Shown: one piece after another, positions 1 to 7,622 of the stretch | How the letters are laid out: every line of letters starts with the position of its first letter | Position numbering within the stretch: position 1 is the first letter of the stretch | From: Hwangdonia lutea | GTDB taxonomy: Bacteria > Bacteroidota > Bacteroidia > Flavobacteriales > Flavobacteriaceae | DNA length: 64,000 bases | Reading direction: 5' to 3' | Assembly (NCBI RefSeq): GCF_032814565.1 | Contig: NZ_CP136521.1 | Location: 1,398,501-1,462,500, forward strand | The notes under the pieces: model-generated | Told to the model about the DNA's origin: nothing | The model's database searches: none | What the model saw: the letters and a program-made list of their open reading frames with translations, nothing else | Translations under genes and position numbers: made by a program

Positions 1-1196
1 GTGGTTATGCTATGGCAGGACTTATTGGCCATGGCGACGCTTTCGTTTTAAGAGACCCAGCCGGTATTCGCCCAACGTACTATTATAAGGATGACGAAAT
101 AGTGGTAGTGGCTTCAGAGCGCCCCGTAATTCAAACGGTTTTTAATGTAGATTTTGACGACGTTAAAGAATTAAAACCCGGACACGCTATCATTACCAAA
201 AAATCTGGCAAAGTATCCATTAAAAAAATATTAGACCCTTTAGAAAGAAAATCCTGTTCGTTTGAACGTATTTATTTTTCTCGAGGAAGTGATGCCGAAA
301 TATATCAAGAGCGTAAAATGCTTGGTAAATTATTGATGCCAAAAGTTCTGGAAGCTATTGATGACGACACCAAAAACACGGTGTTTTCATATATTCCAAA
401 TACCGCTGAAACCTCTTTTTTCGGAATGATAGAAACCGTTGAAGATTATTTAAACGAAAAGAAAACAGAAGCCATTTTAAACGGTGGCGGTAAAATGTCT
501 GCCAAAAAAGTCACCGAAATTTTAGAGGAAAGACCACGCATTGAAAAAATAGCCATTAAAGATGTTAAACTACGTACGTTTATTACCGAAGATAGCAGTC
601 GCGACGATTTGGTAGCGCACGTTTACGATGTTACTTATGGCGTTATAAAACCCACCGATAATTTAGTAATAATTGACGATAGTATTGTTCGTGGTACCAC
701 TTTAAAAATGAGTATTCTTAAAATGCTGGACAGGTTGCACCCTAAAAAAATTGTAGTCGTTTCCTCGGCGCCACAAATACGTTACCCAGATTGTTACGGT
801 ATCGATATGGCAAACCTTGAAACACTCATAGCTTTTAGAGCTGCATTGGCTTTGTTAAAAGACAGAAACATGTACCATATTGTTGAAGATGTTTATAATA
901 AGTGCTTGGTTCAAACCGAATTAGACGATAAAGATGTCAAGAATTTTGTTAAGGAAATATATGATCCATTTACTGATGAAGAAATATCGGATAAAGCTGC
1001 CGAATTATTAAGTGACGACTGTATAAAGGCTGAGGTTAAAATTATTTTTCAACCTGTAGAAAATTTACATAAAGCTTGCCCAGAGCATTTGGGTGATTGG
1101 TACTTTACAGGAAACTATCCAACCGTTGGCGGAAACCGAGTTGTAAATAGGGCTTTTATTAACTTTTTCGAAGGCAATAAAGAACGTGCTTATTGA
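1..1196 (+). CDS. purF: Amidophosphoribosyltransferase, 3' part (5' end outside window)
   Basis: Reading frame is open from base 3, so the N-terminus, including the expected catalytic Cys of the glutaminase domain, lies outside the window. The visible part begins in the Ntn-hydrolase glutaminase domain (RDPAGIRP) and continues into the phosphoribosyltransferase domain with a clear PRPP-binding motif, VIIDDSIVRGTTL. The enzyme transfers glutamine ammonia to PRPP to give phosphoribosylamine, the first step of purine synthesis. The extended C-terminal region fits the long flavobacterial form of this family. Family assignment is firm. Flavobacteria often carry a second, longer paralogue, so this copy may not be the only PurF of the cell. 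It is followed by an intergenic region holding two putative small RNAs. Confidence 0.9.
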   Translation, partial: GYAMAGLIGHGDAFVLRDPAGIRPTYYYKDDEIVVVASERPVIQTVFNVDFDDVKELKPGHAIITKKSGKVSIKKILDPLERKSCSFERIYFSRGSDAEIYQERKMLGKLLMPKVLEAIDDDTKNTVFSYIPNTAETSFFGMIETVEDYLNEKKTEAILNGGGKMSAKKVTEILEERPRIEKIAIKDVKLRTFITEDSSRDDLVAHVYDVTYGVIKPTDNLVIIDDSIVRGTTLKMSILKMLDRLHPKKIVVVSSAPQIRYPDCYGIDMANLETLIAFRAALALLKDRNMYHIVEDVYNKCLVQTELDDKDVKNFVKEIYDPFTDEEISDKAAELLSDDCIKAEVKIIFQPVENLHKACPEHLGDWYFTGNYPTVGGNRVVNRAFINFFEGNKERAY

Positions 1197-1313
1197 GTTA
1201 TAAATGGATAACACTCTAGTACATGATTTTTTTAGAAAAACATTTAATCTGAAAAAAACAACCGTTCGTCTAAAAAATATTCGATTTCTATTAAATACGC
1301 ATAAATTGGTATC

Positions 1314-1386
1314 ACCATAACATAAGTAGGTTAAGTTCATGGTAGATTTGGGGCAAAAAAAGGTGAACTTCTGTTCGCCTTTTTTT
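1314..1386 (+). ncRNA. Putative small RNA, copy 1, ending in intrinsic terminator
   Basis: About 73 bases nearly identical to a second copy at 1528-1600. The 5' part can fold by pairing ACCAT with ATGGT around an AACATAAGTAGG loop. A linker, GATTTGGGGC, follows, then a terminator hairpin (GGTGAAC/GTTCGCC with one T-G wobble) and a T run. A weak TAAATTGG box lies just upstream at 1302-1309. No open reading frame is shared by the copies. The name of the RNA family is not known to me with certainty; the Flavo-1 RNA motif is the first one to test. Confidence 0.6.
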
Positions 1387-1515
1387 ATGCGTTTTACTTT
1401 TTTCTCACAATAAAATTGAAACAGGGTCTTTTTCCTTAAATAATCAGTATTAACTCATTTAAGCCAATATATAAGCCGTTTAACTAAAATATTTTAGTGG
1501 GCTGTTTCAGCGTTA

Positions 1516-1523
1516 TATATTTG
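1516..1523 (+). promoter_or_regulatory. TAnnTTTG -7 box for small RNA copy 2
   Basis: TATATTTG is an exact match to the Bacteroidota -7 element. It ends 4 bases before the start of the conserved RNA copy at 1528, the expected distance for a transcription start there. No exact TTTG is seen at -33. Confidence 0.6.
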
Positions 1524-1527
1524 TTCC

Positions 1528-1600
1528 ACCATAACATAAGTAGGTTAAGTTTATGGTAGATTTGGGGCAAAAAGGTGAACATCTGTTCACCTTTTTCATT
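1528..1600 (+). ncRNA. Putative small RNA, copy 2, ending in intrinsic terminator
   Basis: Second copy of the element at 1314-1386, 214 bases downstream and in the same direction. The 5' helix (ACCAT/ATGGT) and the GATTTGGGGC linker are kept. The terminator hairpin is GGTGAAC/GTTCACC, fully paired, where copy 1 has a G-T pair, and its loop differs (ATCT against TTCT). Conservation of the paired shape with change in the loop supports a transcribed, folded RNA. Confidence 0.62.
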
Positions 1601-1660
1601 TTTATATCATCACCAAAAAATCAGAAACTTCTTTTTTTAATATTAACACGCCATTTCATA

Positions 1661-1768
1661 ATGTATACCTACACAGAATCTAATACACTTGATAGTCTCA
1701 GAAAACAGTTGAGAAACAATAGCTATAATCGCATTCAAAATATTTCAATTGAAAAATGGAATATATAG
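1661..1768 (+). CDS. Possible 35-residue small protein
   Basis: A short open frame starting MYTYTESNTL and ending KWNI, with a polar, helix-like middle (DSLRKQLRNN). It lies after the second small RNA copy and before the 3' end of gpsA on the other strand. No promoter or family can be named. It may be chance. Confidence 0.2.
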   Translation: MYTYTESNTLDSLRKQLRNNSYNRIQNISIEKWNI

Positions 1769-1817
1769 CCTCGCTTTAAAGAGTAATCAGTGAAATAAAT
1801 AGGTGTCTTAGTTTAGA

Positions 1818-2819
1818 TTAATCCAACTTTTCCGTTAGTTTTAAAAACACTTTTTTAGGGTTTTTATTTTCATATAAAACCTCGTAAACGGCATTTATAA
1901 TAGGAATTTTTGCTTTTTTACCATTTTTTTCATGGAGTAAATGGGCGCTTTTTGTAGCATAATAACCTTCGGCAACCATATTCATTTCCATTTGAGCGGA
2001 TTTTACAGTGTAGCCCTTACCAATCATGTTTCCAAACATGCGGTTTCTGGAAAACACCGAGTAACCCGTTACCAATAAATCGCCCAAATATGCCGAATTA
2101 TTAATGTTGCGCTTCATTTTATGCCGCCTTTTTATAAACCGTTTCATTTCCCGAATGGCATTACTCATTAACACACTTTGGAAATTGTCGCCATACCCCA
2201 ATCCGTGCGCAATTCCTGCCGCAATGGCATAAATATTTTTAAGCATAACGGCATATTCGATACCGATAACATCGTCACTAATTTTGGTTTTAATGTAATG
2301 GCTCGATAAATTATTGGCTATAATTTGGGCTTTTTCAGCATCGGAACAGGATACCGTTAAATACGATAAACGCTCTAGCGCAACCTCTTCGGCATGGCAA
2401 GGACCGGCAATTACGGCAATATTATCGTAAGGGATTTTATAAACATCATGAAAGTGTTCGCCAACCAACAGTCCCGTTTCTGGCATGATTCCTTTCACAG
2501 CCGAAACAATAATTTTGTTTTCAATATTGGTAGTTAATTTTTCCAATTCAGAATGCATAAAAGCCGAAGGAATTACAAATATTAAAACATCGGCATAATC
2601 GGCAATTTCATTAATATCGTTACTCAGCTTCAATTGCTCCAAATGAAACTCAACCGAACTTAAATAATTCGGGTTGTGTTGTTCTTTTAATAAATGTTCT
2701 TTGGTGTAAACACTGCGCATGTACCACCCAACTTCATCTAAATTTTCGCAGAGCATTTTTACAATGGCCGTTGCCCAACTTCCTGCGCCAAAAACCGCAT
2801 ATTTTAAAGGTTTATCCAT
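1818..2819 (-). CDS. gpsA: NAD(P)H-dependent glycerol-3-phosphate dehydrogenase
   Basis: Reduces dihydroxyacetone phosphate to sn-glycerol-3-phosphate, which feeds phospholipid synthesis in the cytoplasm. The N-terminal Rossmann motif is clear (AVFGAGSWATAI), followed by VIPSAFMHSEL, SAVKGIMPETG and IAGPCHAEEV, then the C-terminal catalytic domain with EYAVMLKNIYAIAAGIAHGLGYGDN, which includes the catalytic Lys region. Length, about 333 residues, is normal. I chose the ATG at 2819 (MDKPLKYAV), which aligns with typical family starts; an in-frame ATG three codons upstream (2828) is also possible. It stands alone, divergent from the lipoprotein gene at 2952. Confidence 0.95.
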   Translation of the reverse strand: MDKPLKYAVFGAGSWATAIVKMLCENLDEVGWYMRSVYTKEHLLKEQHNPNYLSSVEFHLEQLKLSNDINEIADYADVLIFVIPSAFMHSELEKLTTNIENKIIVSAVKGIMPETGLLVGEHFHDVYKIPYDNIAVIAGPCHAEEVALERLSYLTVSCSDAEKAQIIANNLSSHYIKTKISDDVIGIEYAVMLKNIYAIAAGIAHGLGYGDNFQSVLMSNAIREMKRFIKRRHKMKRNINNSAYLGDLLVTGYSVFSRNRMFGNMIGKGYTVKSAQMEMNMVAEGYYATKSAHLLHEKNGKKAKIPIINAVYEVLYENKNPKKVFLKLTEKLD

Positions 2820-2901
2820 AAAAAACATTTATTATTTGAATCTCAAAAATACGTAAAAAAACTATCAATTTTAAGCACATAAAATATTCACACTTGTTTT
2901 T

Positions 2902-2917
2902 TGGCACGTGTTTTGAA
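2902..2917 (+). promoter_or_regulatory. Sigma-54-like promoter candidate
   Basis: TGGCACG, four bases, then TTGAA. This has the exact spacing of the sigma-54 -24/-12 consensus (TGGCACG-N4-TTGC) with one mismatch at the -12 C. It lies 35 bases before the lipoprotein start at 2952. Confidence 0.4.
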
Positions 2918-2951
2918 ACTATGTAAAAAGAAACCCTAAAAATGTTTGATT

Positions 2952-3887
2952 ATGAAGACTGTAAAATTACTTTTAACTTTTGCTTTATCAGCAACACTAT
3001 TTACATCTTGCTATGTAGAAACCAATATAATTGATGAGGAACCAACCATTTCAATAAACCAATTGTTAAGCTTATACGAGTTATGGTATGTTGATATTAA
3101 TAGTACGAGTGGCTACGGCACCACCCCGTTTTTGCAAAAAGCGTTTACCATTTCGTTTAAAAACGGCGTTATGTTTGCCAACAACAACTTAGTTGGTCTC
3201 GGCAGCAGTGGTAGTGGTTACGGCATTGCCGTTGCAGATTACAGTGCCTATGATATGATTTTAGATGTAAACCACGATGTGGATGGGTTTGAAACTTTTG
3301 ATGTGTATCAAATAGATAATAATACCATTGAATTATATAATCCAAATAACGATACATCTTATTTTTTAGACGGTTACCAACGTAGTAATTTCGATTACGA
3401 TTTTGTGTTCTACGACAATATTCATTATTTCTTACAAGAATACGAAGCTTGGGAAAAAACATACACCAGTGAGTTTGGTGCCATTAATGAGTTTGACAAC
3501 GAAAACTATCTGCAGTTTTTAGCGGGTGGAAACGACGATACTTTTAGAAGTTCGCAAGATGAAAACGGAACAAGTTTGAACAATCTAATTTGGGATTACA
3601 CCGGGTTTTATGGCGTTGGAAATATTACCGGAAACACAAAGCTTAAAACTTTAACATTAGATTATGATTCCTTCGACAATGAACATTTCGAATTAACCAT
3701 TTTAAATGATGCCAAGATAGAATTGTTTCACCCAGCCTCTGAAACCGTTTACGAGTTTGAAGGTCGAGGATACATCCAATATTTAAAAAATGGTGATGTA
3801 AAAAGAAAAGAAACCTTAAAAAGAAACATCATGCGTAAGCATAGAAAAAATAAAGTAGACAACCCAAGAAAAAACACTAGGGTTTAA
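2952..3887 (+). CDS. Lipoprotein of unknown function
   Basis: The start at 2952 gives MKTVKLLLTFALSATLFTSC, a lipoprotein signal peptide with lipobox FTSC; an ATG two codons upstream is in frame. The mature 290-residue part is acidic and rich in Asn, Tyr and Asp, with no catalytic motif I recognise. It appears to hold two similar halves, each with a long strand-rich stretch ending in ...IELYNP... or ...IELFHP..., which suggests a duplicated beta-sheet domain of lipocalin-like type. The C-terminus is basic (MRKHRKNKVDNPRKNTRV), in contrast to the rest. It is probably on the inner leaflet of the outer membrane or surface exposed. A sigma-54-like site precedes it and a strong terminator follows. 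Confidence 0.8.
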   Translation: MKTVKLLLTFALSATLFTSCYVETNIIDEEPTISINQLLSLYELWYVDINSTSGYGTTPFLQKAFTISFKNGVMFANNNLVGLGSSGSGYGIAVADYSAYDMILDVNHDVDGFETFDVYQIDNNTIELYNPNNDTSYFLDGYQRSNFDYDFVFYDNIHYFLQEYEAWEKTYTSEFGAINEFDNENYLQFLAGGNDDTFRSSQDENGTSLNNLIWDYTGFYGVGNITGNTKLKTLTLDYDSFDNEHFELTILNDAKIELFHPASETVYEFEGRGYIQYLKNGDVKRKETLKRNIMRKHRKNKVDNPRKNTRV

Positions 3888-3913
3888 TAAAAATTTTGGT
3901 TGGTTATTTAGTT

Positions 3914-3956
3914 GAGAAACTGTTTAAGGCACTTTGCTTTAGGCAGTTTCTTTTTT
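3914..3956 (+). terminator. Intrinsic terminator after lipoprotein gene
   Basis: GAAACTG pairs with CAGTTTC, extended inward by TAAGGCA/TGCTTTA, and is followed by a run of six T. Confidence 0.8.
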
Positions 3957-4070
3957 ATAAAATATATTGTGACAAATAAATTCTTTCTGTGTCTAAACTT
4001 ATGTATCGATAAAATAACGTATTTTAACCTGAACAAAAATTAATCAGTAACACTTAAAAACAAAACAAAA

Positions 4071-4556
4071 ATGGGACTATTTTCATTCATTAAAAACGCA
4101 GGCGCCAAAGTATTTGGCATAGGAAAAACAGACGCTGAAGAAGCTGCCGAAGCCGCAGCAAAAGAGCTTAAACTGGAAGAGGCCGCTGCAAGAAAACTAG
4201 AAGAAACAATTAACGATTTACAACTGCAGGTTGAAAATTTAAATGTGCATATTGATGACGATGCAGCCACCATTACAGGAAAAGCATACAATCAAGCTAC
4301 AAAGGAAAAAGTAGTTTTGGTAGTAGGCAATTCAAACGGTATTGCAACGGTAGACGACCAAATGACAGTTGAGCATGTAGAGCCAGAAGCACAATTTCAC
4401 ACCGTTGTAAGTGGTGACACTTTAGGTAAAATAGCTAAAACCTATTATGGAAACGCCATGAAGTATCCAGAAATTTTTGAAGCCAATAAGCCAATGCTTA
4501 CCGACCCGGACAAAATATATCCAGGACAAGTTTTACGTATACCTGCCTTAGACTAA
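4071..4556 (+). CDS. LysM peptidoglycan-binding protein (BON-LysM, Kbp/YgaU-like)
   Basis: The N-terminal 50 residues are Ala/Glu-rich and probably helical, following MGLFSFIKNAGAKVFG. A BON-like domain follows (residues 45-105: LNVHIDDDAATITGKA...VVLVVGNSNGIATVDDQM). The C-terminal LysM repeat (residues 110-160: FHTVVSGDTLGKIAKTYYG...NKPML...IYPGQVLRIP) should bind peptidoglycan. The order matches E. coli Kbp (YgaU), a potassium-binding stress protein. There is no signal peptide, as in Kbp. It is a single gene with its own terminator. The family call is firm; potassium binding is inferred only. Confidence 0.9.
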   Translation: MGLFSFIKNAGAKVFGIGKTDAEEAAEAAAKELKLEEAAARKLEETINDLQLQVENLNVHIDDDAATITGKAYNQATKEKVVLVVGNSNGIATVDDQMTVEHVEPEAQFHTVVSGDTLGKIAKTYYGNAMKYPEIFEANKPMLTDPDKIYPGQVLRIPALD

Positions 4557-4579
4557 TTTAAAGTACCTACTTTATATGC

Positions 4580-4612
4580 AAAAAGCCAACTTAAAATAAG
4601 TTGGCTTTTTTG
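4580..4612. terminator. Bidirectional intrinsic terminator
   Basis: AAAAGCCAACTTA pairs with TAAGTTGGCTTTT around AAA. The T run on one side and A run on the other serve the LysM gene (+) and probably the OmpA-family gene (-). Confidence 0.9.
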
Positions 4613-4637
4613 TTTTTCTTTTACGGTAAAACTCATG

Positions 4638-5345
4638 TTAATTTTGTGCTTGTTGCTTAGCTTCTTCAATCATTTTTTCGCTAGGTACAATGGCAACATT
4701 TACACGACGGTTTTTGGCACGTCCTTCGGCTGTAGCATTATCGTGCATGGGTTGCGATTCGCCAAACCAATTGGTGGTAAAACGTCCAGAGCTCAAGCCT
4801 TTTCCTTTTAAGTAATTTGTAACGGCATAGGCCCTGTTTTTTGAAAGTATCATGTTCGATTCATCGCTACCTACACTATCGGTATGCCCAACTACAAGAA
4901 TATTGGTGTCTGGGTATTCTTTAAACACATTAGCCAATTTATTCAAGGTTTCCTGCGAAGCAGAATTAATATTATATTTTGCCGTAGCAAAGTAAACGCC
5001 ACTATTCTCATCAAAAGTAACAACGATACCGTTATCTACGCGTTCTACTTGTGCGCCTGGAATTTCTTCTTCAATTTTTTGAGCTTGTTTGTCCATTTTG
5101 TTTCCAATAAGCACTCCAGCACCGCCACCAACAACGCCTCCAATAACAGCGCCTAATTCGCCATTACCGCCTTTACCAACATTGTTTCCAATAATGGCTC
5201 CTAAAATAGCGCCACCCGTTGCACCAATTACAGCGCCTTTTTGTTTGTTATTTGCATTTTCAACAGCCTTACAGTTTATTAAACTCAAAGCCATAACCAA
5301 ACTTAAAAAAGTTATTCCTATGTTTTTTATATTCATTTTCATCAT
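4638..5345 (-). CDS. OmpA-family lipoprotein with glycine zipper
   Basis: Lipoprotein signal ending LSLINC (lipobox). After it comes a Gly-rich glycine-zipper segment (residues 38-85, AVIGATGGAILGAIIGNNVG and a second similar run), then a C-terminal OmpA domain (residues 115-225) with the peptidoglycan-binding motif: NILVVGHTDSVGSDESNMILSKNRA and AEGRAKNRRVNV. It would join the outer membrane to the cell wall. Three nearby in-frame ATGs (5345, 5342, 5336) leave the start uncertain; the one at 5336 gives the most typical signal peptide. It lies downstream of the lipocalin-like gene in the same direction, 48 bases apart, probably one operon. Confidence 0.9.
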   Translation of the reverse strand: MMKMNIKNIGITFLSLVMALSLINCKAVENANNKQKGAVIGATGGAILGAIIGNNVGKGGNGELGAVIGGVVGGGAGVLIGNKMDKQAQKIEEEIPGAQVERVDNGIVVTFDENSGVYFATAKYNINSASQETLNKLANVFKEYPDTNILVVGHTDSVGSDESNMILSKNRAYAVTNYLKGKGLSSGRFTTNWFGESQPMHDNATAEGRAKNRRVNVAIVPSEKMIEEAKQQAQN

Positions 5346-5393
5346 TTTATATTTTAAATTGTTTTTATTGAATTTAGACGAATTAACCTCAAT

Positions 5394-5864
5394 CTATTGC
5401 AGCGTGAAATTCATTGTAATAACAAATGGAGCACCGTCAACTAAAACCGTCTGCTCCCATTGCATTGAGGTTTCAGAAAGCGCTTTCAGCTTTATTCTAA
5501 ATCCTTGATTGGTCTCCGATTTTCCTTTTTCGTTTGTTGGTTTCAACAGAAAATCATAGAGTCCCGTTTGCGCATCAACTTCTTGAATTGTGAAATTAAA
5601 ATAACGTTCACCTGTGTTACACGCCGTTTGGTTTATGGCATATGTTCCGGTGTTATTGTTTGGTACAAATTGCCATGTGCTACCTTCAAAACATGCTTTT
5701 GAAGCATCGTTTAGCAAGGTTACATTGTAAGTACCTGTTTTATTATAGGTTACCGAGGTTAGTGTCCAATTTCCTTTAATGGTTTTTTTTGCTTGCCGTA
5801 CGGTTTTAGTACTTCCGCAGGACACAAAAGTAACTGTTAACAGTAATATTAGTAGGTGTTTCAT
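5394..5864 (-). CDS. Lipocalin-like lipoprotein
   Basis: MKHLLILLLTVTFVSC is a lipoprotein signal with lipobox VSC. The mature part has the lipocalin-like opening IKGNWTLTSVTYN, a CFEGSTWQFVPNNNTGTY segment and alternating beta strands, about 140 residues in all, consistent with a small outer-membrane lipocalin-like domain that binds an unknown ligand. It probably forms an operon with the following OmpA-family lipoprotein; this pairing suggests a shared envelope role. Confidence 0.82.
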   Translation of the reverse strand: MKHLLILLLTVTFVSCGSTKTVRQAKKTIKGNWTLTSVTYNKTGTYNVTLLNDASKACFEGSTWQFVPNNNTGTYAINQTACNTGERYFNFTIQEVDAQTGLYDFLLKPTNEKGKSETNQGFRIKLKALSETSMQWEQTVLVDGAPFVITMNFTLQ

Positions 5865-5889
5865 AATGTTTATTATTTTAATGTTTCAT

Positions 5890-5897
5890 CAAAACTA
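5890..5897 (-). promoter_or_regulatory. TAnnTTTG -7 box, lipocalin/OmpA operon
   Basis: On the minus strand the sequence is TAGTTTTG, 26 bases upstream of the lipocalin-like start. No TTTG is evident at -33. Confidence 0.5.
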
Positions 5898-6128
5898 GCA
5901 ATAAGTGATAAAGTATCTTGATGCTTTTGATTAAAATATTGATACGTTTACTAATACATACGATATATGATGTGAGGTTGGATTTAATGAAAATCACATC
6001 TTATTAGAAGGTGGTTTTGAAAAAGCCCCTATTTACATCAGGGTAAATCTATTACTAAATAAAAAGTTATAAAATACTACAAATTTAATATTGAAATACA
6101 TATATTTATTATCTAAATTTTATATTAT

Positions 6129-7397
6129 ATGCAAACAAAAAAGCTTACCAATAAATTCCTGTTTACCTTATTTACAATTCTTATTTTTCATATATCTCAT
6201 TCTCAAGAAAACTATTTACCTGGTTACATTATTAAAACTACAAAAGATACCATACATGGTTTTGTAGACTATAAAAACTGGAGTGTAAACCCGAACAAAA
6301 TAACCTTTAAGAAAAAAACAGATCAGCAAGCAAAAACTTATAATCAAACTAATATTATTGAATTTAGTGTTAAAGATGAAATTTATGTAAGTGCCATTGT
6401 GAAAAGAGAAACTAGTCCTGTGCAAACTAATATATTGCAAGATTATCCAGAGTTAAACATCAAACTAGATACCGTTTTTTTACAAACCCTATTTAAAGGT
6501 TCTAAAAATTTATATTACCACAAAAGTATTAAAGGCAGAGACAATTTTTATATAAAGCGAGGAAACGATTTTGTTCTACTAATGTATAAAAAATATACAT
6601 CTTATGGACTCTTAAAAGAAAACAAGAAATACAAGGGGCAATTGGACTTGTACCTTAGTGATGATTGCCCATCAACTCGATTAAAACTAGCTTATACGGA
6701 ATATACTCAAAAAAGCTTAGAAAAACTTTTTCAACATTACTATAACTGTTCTCAAGAAGAGATTATTTTCCAAAAAAAGAAAGAAAAAGTATCTGCCGAT
6801 ATTGGAGTGCTAGCCGGCATATCTTTGAGTAAATTAGAATTTAATGGAAAGACATCTTTGAATTATCTTACGGAAACAGATTTTAGTCAATCGACAGACT
6901 TTACATCTGGTATTTTTATTGATATCTTTTTTTCTAGAAACCTCCAAAAATGGTCCTTGAACAATGAGCTTATATACAGTCAAGCAAAATATGAAGGTCG
7001 TCATCATTCTTTTAGAAATGAAACCGGAGATGTTAATACTTTAGTTCAGTTTGATTATTCGTATATAAAACTTAACAATTTATTACGTTTTAATATCCCC
7101 TTAAACCAAAAATCATTACGTGCATTTATTAATTTAGGAATATCTAATGGCTTTGCCATAAAAGAAAAAAATTACAAAAAACAAGAAATAAACTTTTTTG
7201 GCAATGAAAGAGTTGTTGAGGAAAAAGCACTCGATAGAAGTCGTAAATACGAACAAAGCTATATTCTAGGGGCAGGCATAAAACACAAGAAATTATCTCT
7301 TGAAGCTAGGCACGAAAGAGGCAATGGTATATCAGAATTTGAAAACTTGAGTTCACCAACCAAAAGGATTTATATTTTATTAGGGTATCGCTTTTAA
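6129..7397 (+). CDS. Outer membrane beta-barrel protein, function unknown
   Basis: A signal peptide (residues 1-25, ending HISHSQ) is followed by a 190-residue periplasmic domain, with the opening YLPGYIIKTTKDTIHGFVDYKNW typical of a Bacteroidota-specific family. From about residue 220 there are eight or so amphipathic strands, including GVLAGISLSKLEF and SYILGAGIKHKKLSLEARHE, ending in ILLGYRF with the C-terminal Phe expected for a beta-barrel. It is probably a PorT-like outer membrane protein. No partner genes are adjacent. Its base composition is more AT-rich than its neighbours. Confidence 0.75.
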   Translation: MQTKKLTNKFLFTLFTILIFHISHSQENYLPGYIIKTTKDTIHGFVDYKNWSVNPNKITFKKKTDQQAKTYNQTNIIEFSVKDEIYVSAIVKRETSPVQTNILQDYPELNIKLDTVFLQTLFKGSKNLYYHKSIKGRDNFYIKRGNDFVLLMYKKYTSYGLLKENKKYKGQLDLYLSDDCPSTRLKLAYTEYTQKSLEKLFQHYYNCSQEEIIFQKKKEKVSADIGVLAGISLSKLEFNGKTSLNYLTETDFSQSTDFTSGIFIDIFFSRNLQKWSLNNELIYSQAKYEGRHHSFRNETGDVNTLVQFDYSYIKLNNLLRFNIPLNQKSLRAFINLGISNGFAIKEKNYKKQEINFFGNERVVEEKALDRSRKYEQSYILGAGIKHKKLSLEARHERGNGISEFENLSSPTKRIYILLGYRF

Positions 7398-7622
7398 AAT
7401 GCACCTCTTAACTTTATATCCTATTGTATTGGGTTTCTCTTATCCATCATTTTGGTTGATAAATTAAACTATTGCGGACCATTTGCAATTGAGATAGTTA
7501 GTTAAATTTTCAATATCTCTCCTAAATAAATATGATAGTCCGTAAAAATAGCCAAATCCAATTTTTACATGAGTATTGCTTTATTTGAGAACTTGGTTTA
7601 TTTAACATCCAAAAACAATGTT

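Noticed and set aside
1553-1660. Start of an open frame inside small RNA copy 2
   Set aside because: It crosses the hairpin and T run of the terminator; only the later ATG at 1661 is worth mention.
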